Shown here one piece after another: positions 1 through 11,292 of a DNA stretch of 64,000 bases. The stretch covers positions 7,664,778-7,728,777 of the forward strand of contig NC_081336.1 in NCBI RefSeq assembly GCF_022539665.2, read 5' to 3'. The notes below the pieces were generated by a model that saw only the letters and a program-made list of their open reading frames with translations, had not been told where the DNA came from and searched no databases. The translations under genes and the position numbers were made by a program. Position 1 is the stretch's first letter; each line of letters opens with the position of its first letter. This DNA comes from Daphnia carinata (taxonomy: Eukaryota; Arthropoda; Branchiopoda; Diplostraca; Daphniidae).

Positions 1-3000
1 TCATGATGGAGTACAGCCGGAGATGGAACTGGCCAGAATGCCCAGCCTCTCATAATACTAGAATATCTATACACATGAAGATATATACATCTAGATGGCC
101 TTACCCCAGAAATATATGCATGGAAAAGCAATCAATATTTTTCGATTTCCAAATCTACCCCTCCCCCTCCTCCGACGTTTTCGCACGTTCCTCCCCGCAT
201 ACATCCAATCACTGCACGTCTTCGCTAATATTAAACAAAGAACAAAGAAAAAACGTGCAATAATTGCATTTGACTGGGCCCTATATATAGTGGACGATCA
301 AAACACAAATCATTGAACCATCTAAAAAGAAAAAGCTCTAAAAATCTGCCTGATGGGGAGTCGAGGATCGATCCTTCTTATTTGAGGCCTATTCCGCAGG
401 GTCTATTTCCAACTCTTTTTTTTTTTTTTAATCCAAAAACTTTTTTTTTTTTTTTTTTTTTTAAGAGGGGAAGAGGAAATTGGCCTCAGTATAACTTTGC
501 TTTAGTCTACGCATTTTCTATTTTCGCGGCAATGGACAGCAACGAGATCCTAAAGGAAAGGCATTAGCGTATTGATCGCTTGAGGCAAACCTCTGTGTGG
601 AAGGCTTACACACGTTACGTGTGTACATGTCTTGTCGATCGTGTTGTTCCTCAACATCGGCCAGCCTCACAAAAGAAACGAACCATAAATTTACACCGGG
701 TTTAAAACCCAGTCGAGTGGAAACTTGAGAAAGAAAAAAAAAGAGGAGCGGGAGGAATAGAAAAGAAGCAATTTCAGCGGTGTGCGTAATCTTTTCACAA
801 TACATATATCCCCGTGCTTGGACGAGGACCTCTTTTTTTTCAATTCGGCGTCAAAAGTATTAGGTAGATATACATAAACAGCCGTATAGGGGACACGGGG
901 CTCGACGGTGCAATATCCACTTGTGTAGCGGACAAGTAATAGTGTTCCACGGACGATTGCACCGTTGAGTCCGAATGAAAAAAAAAAAAAAAAAAAAAAA
1001 GGAAAAAAAAAAAAATCAAAGAATCGATATGAGGTACGGAGCCAAATGGTCCAGAATACCGTGAAAAAAAAAAGGTGGGGTAGTGAAGGAAAGGGGGGGG
1101 GGATGGCGTTTTATATGGGACGCATAAAAGCCAATAATAAACAGGGCGGAGAATGAAGAAAATTCGATCGACTGAGACGATAGAAATGACCGTGTTGATG
1201 GTCCAGACATTGGGAGGGAGAAAAGGGGTGTGTCATTTGAGCAAAACAGAAATGACGAGGTAGCCCTACACGAGAAAATGGATGTCCGCCATAAGTAACG
1301 CAAGTCTCTCCCCCCCCCCCCCCCCCCACTTTGATTCCCTTTACGAATGCATAGATTTTTATTAGTTTCTAATATGGAAAACGACGGCATGTTAGACATG
1401 CATCAAAAGGCCCGCTCATCACAAAGCATTTTGCAATATGCATACGGCGGTGTGTAGTCGAAGCCTCGTACAAAAGCCCATCCAGATAAAACATCCTCAT
1501 CATTTACGATTTTTTCTTTGTCTCTCGTTCGTCTTTTCAAAAAAAAAAAAAGTACAGACCAAACAAATCCAGGCAGTTAGCAGTTGCTAGGCATTATCAA
1601 TCGAACCGTTTTTTCTTGCTACACGCACGAGATACGTACAGCCGTCATGTAACCCAACAGTAAAAAAATCACGACCAAAACAAAAGGATCGAAAACAAGT
1701 TCAAGAAAAACAACAAAATAATAAAAAGAAATGATTTTTTTTTTTTTTTTTTTTGTTTCACGCGGTACTTGAGAAAAACAGTTCGTTCAATGCTGGCTGT
1801 CCAACTGGTGTGCACCACTGTCGGTAAGCAGCTTAAGTCGAGGACAAGCCCCAAATGGGTTCGGCAACGCGCACGGAAAGTAGCCGCATTCTTTTTTTCA
1901 AGTGCGTACCCGCTACATTTTATGTGTAGACAGACGGTAGAAATAATGTTATTGCCACGGACCTGACTCCCTTATCAGAGCGAGAAAGAGTGACGTGCGG
2001 ATGTGAAGGCGGATGAGATTTTCGACGCCTAACTCTACCCTCGAGCAAAGAAAATCTATATAAGAATCCGTTACGTCAATCGTACACGAGCCTCGTATCT
2101 CTTCTCCCTTAAACATACAGACACTTTATATATATAAACGACGATGCCGGTCCGCTCGATCGATCGTCCCTTCTTGCTCTTCCTCAAAAAGAAAAAAAAA
2201 AAGAGAAGGGGAAAGCTGATGCCGACGGAATGAACCCAATCATCGTCCAGTCACCAAGGAACGTTGCGCTCTCTTCCGAATAACGAGTCAAATAAATAAA
2301 TAATAAATGGAGGCAAACTGTCTGAAATAGGAAACCACAACCACACCGCGTGCAGACCAATTTCGATCGTGAACAAGAATCAAATTTGATGACGGCAACA
2401 ACACTGTCCTCGTCGATAAACTCAAATATTAACTTTTTTTTTTGTTGTTGAAAGTTTATCAACGAAAACAAAATATAAACGTGTCGACGGGTAAAACGAG
2501 AACCATCGATCGTTTCGCGATATAAATCGGCCATTGATTTACGGCTACATCCTCACCGCTCTTCCTGTTAGCACGTAACAAAAGAGAGTTGATTTCAAAC
2601 CAGGCGCCCTTTCTACTAAGCAAAACTTGTTATAACGAAGAAAACAATCAGCCAAGATCGTCGTCCCTTTCGGGTACGGATTTCCAAAGGTGTTTTTTAA
2701 CAAAAGAAAAACACACAATTTTAATCGAAAAATTAATCTCTTGAACGGCACTGTTTGTTTTGAAATTCAAGATGGCGGCCACCGAAATGATTTCTTTTTT
2801 GCGACCTGATCTCTTTACATTTTTCATGTCCCACGTGACCTAAATGCATTAACATCTCGTCAGATATTCCGTCAATGTCCCTAGCCATTCCCTGTTTAAA
2901 AGATTTGCAATCTCCGCGAAGGCGTATAGCGCCAGATTGCTTGCCTCACATGTTGAGAATGATTTCACGAAGCTATTTGCTGTTGGCCTAAAACATACGT

Positions 3001-6000
3001 TCACTGCTAAACATGCACGAGAGACGGCATTTTGCGAGGCGGGCAACCCAATCAAGAGGGAGTTTCTTTTCAGCAGTTGATGTGAAGGATTTGCCCGTCT
3101 ACTCTGCTCTTTTTCCACTTCAACTACTTTTTGTGTTCATCTTGGTACCACTCATAATCCAGCTTAACTAATGCTTTTTTTTTCCTCCTCAAATAGAAAA
3201 ACGTGCCTACAAAAATCTTTGACAAAAAAAGGGGAGAGAAGACCACTCGAAAAAAGCTTGTTTCCAGTGTGTGCTTTCAATTTTTAACTATTAATTGTGT
3301 TCGTGATCAAGTGGAAATCATTTTCCGTCAGTGGGTTAAAAAGATAAAACAACTTACGATTGTAGAGGATGAACAGCAATTGGATGGTGAGAAACAGTCG
3401 GTTGATCTCCATTATGTCGATGGATCAATTATCACGCTCCATCCATCCGGCTATTGCTTCCCGTGGCCACCTAATTCATCGTAAAGGAGAAAAACGTTTT
3501 TATTATTGTGATTATTCACGCACAATCGATAAAACTAATGTTTTACGGTCTAAAAATGAAGTTGATCGCGTGTCTCGCTTTGATCGGCATGGTCGTGACC
3601 AACCTTACCACTACTAAGACAAATCTTGTACTGAGCCAGATCAGCAAATCGAACAAAGAAACCTTCAAGGCCATTCGTTTTTCCTTACCCATCCTACTAA
3701 ATCTTTCGCAACCTTCCCGCGTGGTAAAAAAAAAAAACGTTGACAGATTTCAAATATTCCACGAAAACACAAAAAAAAATCCTAATAAAAAATTTCTGAT
3801 TCGCCAGAGTTTCACGAATTATTAAATAAGGACAAATATTTCTCTGTGGTTTGAAAATGTCAAAGAGATCTCTGGAATTTTACAAGATTTTCACACATAA
3901 TACGGAACTGTTACCCACTAGGCTCTGAGCCACTAGTTCGTCATCCATCACGCCCAAATCTATTTTTCACACAAACGCCAAAAAAGAGAACGCTTTACAT
4001 CTTGCACACAAGCTTGCAAAAGTAACACAAACAAAAAATGCTGCACTTAAGGAGATTAGAACGTGAAATTTTCATAAATCCACTGTATTTTCAGACGCAG
4101 CTGACGAATGTAACACTTCTTTTGTGTCGTCTGCAGACGCAAAGATGGCAGCGAAAGCCTGGGCATCGCGTCGTGTAGATGATTTCGAAAATGAGCACCG
4201 TATGTTTATTCAACGCGCAGTTACAATAAAATATATGACTCTGGGAGGTCGTTTGCCGACACAGCACCCACAAAGACTTTACTATATGATGACATAACCC
4301 TTGTGGGCGGTATATTCTGTGAAAAACCCGCCCTTGCTCTCGTAAAAAAAATATAAGGAGCTGATACTAAGTGGTTGGGAACATTTTGTGGAAGAAAGGA
4401 TTTTCCATTCTTTCAACAAAAAAAAACTCGCATATTTCTCGCTGTCTCTCGTCTTTCTTTTCAGAACACGAAATCGACGTAAGTCGCGGCCGGAAAGATA
4501 AGAGGCAAACTCTCTTGAGTTGACGTCTCCTCCTACCATCCCAAGCATGAAAAAGGGGGTAAAAGAAAAAAAAATTTCGTATGCAAACATTAAAGAATCT
4601 CAAATCCCCTACATCAGAGCAGAAAAGCTGTCGTACAAGCCTACATGTGGTGAAGAAACTTGTCATTTCACGAACTCTTTTTCTCCCAAAGTCCATCAAC
4701 GAGAGCACGAAGCATGTCGCCAACGCCAAATACACATTTACAGAAATCAGAAGTTGAAGGCTAATACTCATATTAAATAGGCTAGTAAAAATTCGCTTGG
4801 GCGGTTCTTTTTGGCCATTTCAATTGTTTAAATAAAATATTGAAACGTGACGATCAGATCAATCTTTGTTCTTGTTCACAAAAAGTCAAGTTGCGTATTC
4901 TTTTCTACATCTAAGGATGTCCTGGGATCCTCTGCCACTGGGCAACGTTCCATACGGGGGTGGGGGTATTCTCTTTCCTAAATAGCCATTTGGAACTGAA
5001 ATTCGAGACGAAAATAAAAAGATAACATGACATAATCAGGACGATACATCATGCAAGGTTGTTTAAAAACCTATTTGAATATTATTCGATATTTCGTTCG
5101 TAACAAGAACTAAACCGGCTTGCTATTTATGGCAGAGGCTACATAAGATTCTTGAATAATTTGATAGCGCTTGGTGCTCCATGATTATACACTCACTGGC
5201 TATTACGTATTAGTCAGGGCTAGCTGACACTGTACAATTCCCTAAAAGTAATTGCAACATTCCAAAGACTATTATTGCAAACATAAAGAAGCTTCTTTTT
5301 TTTTATAATGGAAACAATAGATTTTCAAATAATAGGATTTGGAAAAAAAATAATAATATAGGAGACAAGGAATATATGCCAGAGACAGAATCAATGCGGA
5401 GAGGAATTGAATTGATTGATGCCAAGTCGCTCGATGTCAGACGTTCCTGACATTTCGTATTTCAACACAATCAGCAACAAGAAGAATAGATGAAAAGAAA
5501 ATGTCAAAAGAAAATACACAGAAAAATTCAAGATAAATATTGAAAAAAGTCCAGACGTCAGTCGACGAAAAAAAAAAAAAAAACGGAAGCGAAAAGTCGT
5601 CGTAATTGGGTTACACTCAATCGATGATGGCGTACATAAAAAAAAATAGGGGCCCGAGACCGAAACATCGCCGTATATTAGATGTGTATAAGGAGAGAAA
5701 GAGTTAAAAGGTTCTATCATGTAATTGCATTGCGGATCCAGAAGTCACTACACACCATCAGCAGCAAACCTCCCCCCTACCACCACCCCCCCCCCCCCCG
5801 TTTCTTCCTGGATATCCGGCTGGTTGATAATGATTTGGAGACATCATCAACGCCCGTCTACTTCAATCACGGAAGGGTGGAAATTGAAAAAAAAAAGCCG
5901 CAAATCGAAACGAACCTTGAGAACACTCTTTCAAATTCCGCGGTTACGTATCGATTGAAGCAAAATGTCATTTTCCCTTGTTTTTTGAAGATCAAATCGT

Positions 6001-9000
6001 TCAGGTAAAAAAAAAAGTCCTAGACGAGTAGTAATAGTCGAAACTTCAACCCTTATCCTCTACAATTGATAAAGAGGGTGGGATTGAAACAGCCAAAGGG
6101 CGGGTAATATTGAATTGGCACGCTCCCGCAAGCAAGTGGATCTTCTTTTTCTTTCCTCCGTTTTCTTATCGTAGAAAAATAAAATAAAATAAAATAAAAA
6201 ATAAAAAGTAAAAAGAAAAGGGTTTCAAACGTGATTGAATTTCTAGTCACGAACTTTTGGGTTTTTCCTATCTGACTGGATTGAGGAGGTATTTTTTTCC
6301 CCGGTAGCCAAGGGAAACAAGGTTTACTGAAATTTTCCTATCGGCTACTTCCAGGCGGCTTTAAAAAAAAAAACATGGACAGCGAGAAAGACGGCTCAAT
6401 CGTCCGTGCACGCATTTTTGTTTTCGTAGACATCTCGCTAAACATCGTATTAGAAATGCTACTTAAAAGGAAGATGAAATTGAATTTACCTTTCTTGTGT
6501 CTGAAGACCACAGAATGTAACAAAACAAAGCAAACACGCAACTGATCCTCTTTTCTTTCCGCTCTTGATATCGAAAGTTTAAAAATTGGACAGAGTTTTT
6601 AACCAATGGTCCAGCACACACCGCTCTGAAATATTTCACGTTCTTCCACCCACGAGGGAGACGGAACGTCGACTGCTGGATGCGGATATCTTCTCAGTAG
6701 ATAACCTACCTATAAGGGAGGAGAGCGACGCGCCCGCGCGGCGATCCTCTTTCTTGCGCTTCGCATCACGTTCCTGTTCTCCCTTTGATTCCAACAGAAA
6801 AAATAATACAATCTCCCTTTTCTTGTAGAAGAATCATTTGTAATTTACCGTTTTCTTTTTTATTCCATCGAAGTGTAAAGAATGGCCGGAAAAAAAGGCG
6901 TGGCGCTTGACGGTTGATTGGCGTACGAATTCCGAAAACAATTGGCCAAATCAGCGTCAGCCCGTCCAGAGAGAAAAACCTCCATCACTAAAAGGAAAGA
7001 AACGAAAAAAAACCCCACGCATTAGACACGCCTGGTGGCTGAAATAGATAACACGATGAATTAAAAAAGGGAAAGAAAAACTTCGTTCTTTTCTACTCCG
7101 TGGCTAATGGTGACTGAAAAGGCTGCACAACAATGAAAGACGAAGTTCCTGCAAACTGCACAAGCCTATTATTCCACCATCCGCTTTGCCGTTAACATTT
7201 CAAATCGTGTTGGACGTCGGAGAATTTCTAGCGTACCCGGCTGCTCTGCGGAATAGAATACAATCATTAACTTTGTAGAGTAAAGCATAAGAAAAAAAAA
7301 AAATTTTACTACCGCCGGAAGCCGAACAGCTACAGATCCATTCACTTACGCAGCAACATTAGCATCATTTGTGATAAACAGATTCTTTTACTTAACATGA
7401 TAATCACATTGTTATTTTCCATCATATTTTTCCTGAAAATCAATTCCCCGTAGAAAAAAAGACGATTAATTAGATAGGATGGGTGTATCCGAAATGGCGT
7501 GGAACAAACATAACCGCTGTCACCAACGGGAGAAAACGTGGGGTTCTAACAAATGAACTTAATGACCTAAACTCCCAGCTTGTGGTGGTAACGGCGTTTA
7601 AAACTAACCATCTTTTAACAGCTCCATGTTTCCGAAAATGCTGTCTACCTATAACACAACATAAGTATGTCAAGCACCACATCTGAAGAAATCATCACGG
7701 TTAACAAATTTAATGCACCGCCCAATACCATATTTCCACGTGCGACGGATCAAAGCGAAATGGCGGAGCAGACGATTCCTTATCGGAAAAGGTATTTGTT
7801 CTTAATCACACGTACAGATGGCGTTGGAACCATCTACCGGTCATTATGGCAAGTCATCATAATTTGATCCTAAGGAAAATTCCACTGACGTAATTCCTAC
7901 CATATAAACGGGCAACAAATTAATTTCAACTTACTCAAATAACTTCATTAAATAGGACATTAAAAAAGAACCCTTTTCACGGCAAAGATTGAACAGCAAG
8001 TTCCTCAAGGTTTGGGTGCGAAAATCTGAGCCGAAAAAACCTGTAGACAACGAGATAACCAACGAAATAAATTATGAAGATGACAACTTTAAAAACCGAC
8101 CATATTTACCCATTCGACAGAACAGATCTCCACTTCGCTCCACACTAGACACATGGTAAAAAAAAACGTTAGAAAACACAATTGATAACTAGCTCCATTG
8201 CCCAGTATAAAAATTGATTGGGACAAGTAACAAGTTTAACACATACAGTGTAACGTTTCAATCAACTGTTTGCATATGGCAGCCTCGCTGGCACTGTTTG
8301 CCATATTCATTCAACATGATTCATTTGACAGAACTCAGCATACACTTGTCTTTTCAATATAACTCTAGACAAACTTATAGTATGAAAAAGTTTATCTAAG
8401 GCTTTCGTTCACATAGACTTTTAAATTCTATTCAACACAGTAACATTACACATACTACTACTACTACTATATAAATCTACTTACCAGGACGAGATTAACG
8501 TCCTACGACGATGATGGGGCAGCAGAACATTTGCAATGAAAGACCCTTGCGTGACTGTGGATGAAACTACTGTCTACCGTCTTATATACACGGCGACACG
8601 TTCCACATCGTGCCCTTAACGGAAAAAAGTTGAGGGTAGAGAAAACAAAATTCTGAAGGTCGATAGATGTTGAAGGGTAAATTTCCATATCGACCTGGGG
8701 TCATTGGCTCGAGGATATTGCCGTTCCTCCTCGACTGACCCCATCTCGGGCAATGGCCTAACAGATGAATAACCTTAGGCAATTCAGTAATGAAGAGTTG
8801 AAACCCATTTTCGTATTTTGCGGCTCAGTAGCTCACTCACCTGCACAATATGCACTAGCTAGTGTCGACATTTCGCGTTGGTTCACGGTGTAGAGACTTG
8901 CACAGCTTTCGCACATTGACATAGTTTTTCGTTCACAACTGGATATGTTTCACAATTTGTAGATTCCCTAATCACCCAATAAAATAGCACTGCATCAGCA

Positions 9001-9369
9001 CTTAGTCGTGCACTGGTTTAGTTTAGTTGCATAATCTAAGCAGTATTTTGTTGGGTAGTAACATAAGCCTAGATAGAATAGCAAATTTAGACAGATCTAG
9101 ATGTAGTTGTCAATAGGAAACCATTTCTGTGCCATCAATTCTATGTTGCAACCTCTTTTTCACACAACTTCCAAACGCCCTGTAAATCCTACCGACCACT
9201 AACAAATGAATAATCAATAATAAACAATTTTCTTTTCAGGAATTTTTAATCAAATGTGATTGTTATCTCTGTATATGATCTATGCTAGAGTTAAGTTGCA
9301 ACTTGTTGTTGCATAATAATTTAAAAGCCCTCCGTTTTTTTTGTTTTGTTCTCGTTTCTGTGTCATCAG
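1..9369. other. Gene-poor, homopolymer-rich region
   Basis: No protein I recognise is encoded here on either strand. The short open frames are low-complexity and have no splice-consistent neighbours. The stretch is full of homopolymers: T runs near 411-462 and 1735-1754, A runs near 979-1015, C runs near 1311-1327 and 5787-5799, and a CTA microsatellite near 8455-8469. TATA-like sequences occur near 283 (CTATATATAG) and 2055 (CTATATAAG), so distal promoters or non-coding exons are possible but unproven. One short frame near 3556 starts with a signal-peptide-like stretch (MKLIACLALIGMVV) but has no convincing continuation. Confidence 0.5.
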
Positions 9370-10565
9370 GAGGGCAATCTCTGGTGGCCAAAGAGGACGC
9401 TGGACACCGAGGATCGTCGCCACGGATATGTCAGGTATATGTTTTATAAATTTAAGTGTCTAAACATGGTTTTTTAAAAAATGTATTTAGGAGGGTCCTA
9501 GCAGCACCGAAGAGGACCACTGGACATCGGGGATCATCGCGGGAGCAACTAGATCGTCGCCACGGATATGTCAGGTATATGTTTTATAAATTTAAGTGTC
9601 AAACCATATTTTTAAAAAATGTATTTAGGAGGGCCCCAGCAACACCGAAGAGGACCACTGGACATCGGGGATCATCGCGGGAGTAACTAGATCGTCGCCA
9701 CGGATATGCCAGGTATATGTTTTATAAATTTAAGTGTCTAAACATGGTTTTTTTTAAATGTATTTAGGAGGGTCCTAGCAGCACCGAAGAGGACCACTGG
9801 ATATCGGGGATCATCGCGGGAGCAACTAGATCGTCGCCACGGATATGTCAGGTATATGTCAGGTATATGTTTTATAAATTTAAGCGTCAAACCATATTTT
9901 TTAAAAATGTATTTAGGAGGGCCCCAGCAACACCGAAGAGGACCACTGGACATCGGGGATCATCGCGGGAGTAACTAGATCGTCGCCACGGATATGCCAG
10001 GTATATGTTTTATAAATTTAAGTGTCTAAACATGTTTTTTTTTATGTATTTAGGAGGGTCCCAGCAGCACCGAAGAGGACCACTGGACATCGGGGATCAT
10101 CGCGGGAGCAATTAGATCGTCGCCACCGATATGCCAGGTATATGTTTTATAAATTTAAGTGTCAAACCATATTTTTAAAAAATGTATTTAGAAGGGCCCC
10201 AGCAACACCAAAGAGGACCACTGGACATCGGGGATCATCGCGGGAGCAACTAGATCGTCGCCACGGATATGCCAGGTATATGTTTTATAAGTTTAAGTGT
10301 CAAACCATATTTCTTAAAAATGTATTAGGAGGGCCCCAGCAACACCGAAGAGGACCACTGGACATTGGGGATCATAGCGGGAGCAACTAGATCGTCGCCA
10401 TGGATATGTCAGGTATATGTTATATAAATTTAAGTGTCTATCCATGTTTTTTTATGCATTTAGGAGGGTCCCAGCAGCACTGAAGAGGACCAATGGACAT
10501 TTAAGATCGCCGCCGGACATCGAGGATCGCCGCCCAGCCCCGAGATTCACGCCCATGAAGATTAG
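9370..10565 (+). repeat. Nine-unit ~137 bp tandem array with in-frame exon-like units
   Basis: Units begin after an AG at 9370, 9491, 9629, 9768, 9917, 10054, 10192, 10329 and 10464. Each internal unit has an 84-bp block (9491-9574, 9629-9712, 9768-9851, 9917-10000, 10054-10137, 10192-10275, 10329-10412) preceded by TTTAG or ATTAG and followed by CAG|GTAT. All seven blocks are exactly 84 bp and open in phase 0 (28 codons, starting EGPS or KGPS, centre EEDHW, ending in ICQ), while the AT-rich spacers vary from 51 to 65 bp. The first unit is shorter (9370-9434). The last reads into a stop, TAG at 10563-10565. Two subtypes, AGCAGC and AGCAAC, alternate in most of the array. It could be a minisatellite or a spliced gene built from duplicated cassette exons. 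I recognise no homologous protein and see no start codon exon. Confidence 0.75.
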
Positions 10566-11292
10566 GAAAAAAACAAAGATGGTACGGTTGAGTATTGCCT
10601 AATCGGCATTCGCTTACTTTATTCCGTGATTATGATTGTGATTGTGATTGTGATTAGTGTGTTTTACAAATGTGCCAGTATTCCTTTATCCTATTCCTTC
10701 ATCCTTTCCTTTAGTTTCCCTTTATTATGGTTTATTGTTTCATCCTTGCACTGAGCACGTAACTTCACCACACGCTTATTTCACGGTTCTCATATGCTTT
10801 GTGTTAGCTTTAATGCACCAGGTAGGGGCTTGTGCTTAGGTAGTGTAACTCTCCTCATTGGCATTACGCTTAGTCTTCGGTTGGGATTGATTTACTGGCA
10901 CTAATTGCGTTCAGGAAAAGAAATTAATAATAAATAAGTTAAATTTTCCCTTATGGAATAAGGGATTAATGTCTCGAATCAATCTTCATTTATAAACATT
11001 GCTTGGGTTCGGGTTACACATACCAACCTGGCAACCCGATTGTAACCCACGGGTCAAAAAATCCGTACCCCGTCGGACCCAACCCGCCCAGCCCCGATCG
11101 ATGCGGATGCGTAGCCCCGCCTCATTCCTTTCCCTCCCCGTTTCAGCCCCGCCCATCAATAAAATATCTGGTAAAACTGGCAATGCTGGTTTATGACATT
11201 GGTTGAAGGGTTCAGTTTTTGGTTGAACAGCTGCTGATTCCAGCGGCCTGCAGTTTTCCGTTACGTGAAAGGCTTCAACAAATAATCTAGTC
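10566..11292. other. Spacer upstream of ACSL
   Basis: A short GATTGT microsatellite lies near 10627-10656. A GC-rich block near 11000-11160 with many ACCCG/CCCGCC words shows no recognisable gene. The 3' part presumably holds the ACSL promoter and 5' UTR, but I see no clear TATA box. Confidence 0.4.

Noticed and set aside
3508-3825. Possible secreted peptide with a signal-like N-terminus
   Set aside because: Only the hydrophobic start is suggestive; the remainder is low-complexity Lys/Asn-rich and ends in AT-rich DNA.
9456-9686. Read-through protein spanning exon-like blocks and AT-rich spacers of the tandem array
   Set aside because: It stays open because many units are 138 bp (46 codons), but it is broken where spacers change length; the spliced frame fits better.
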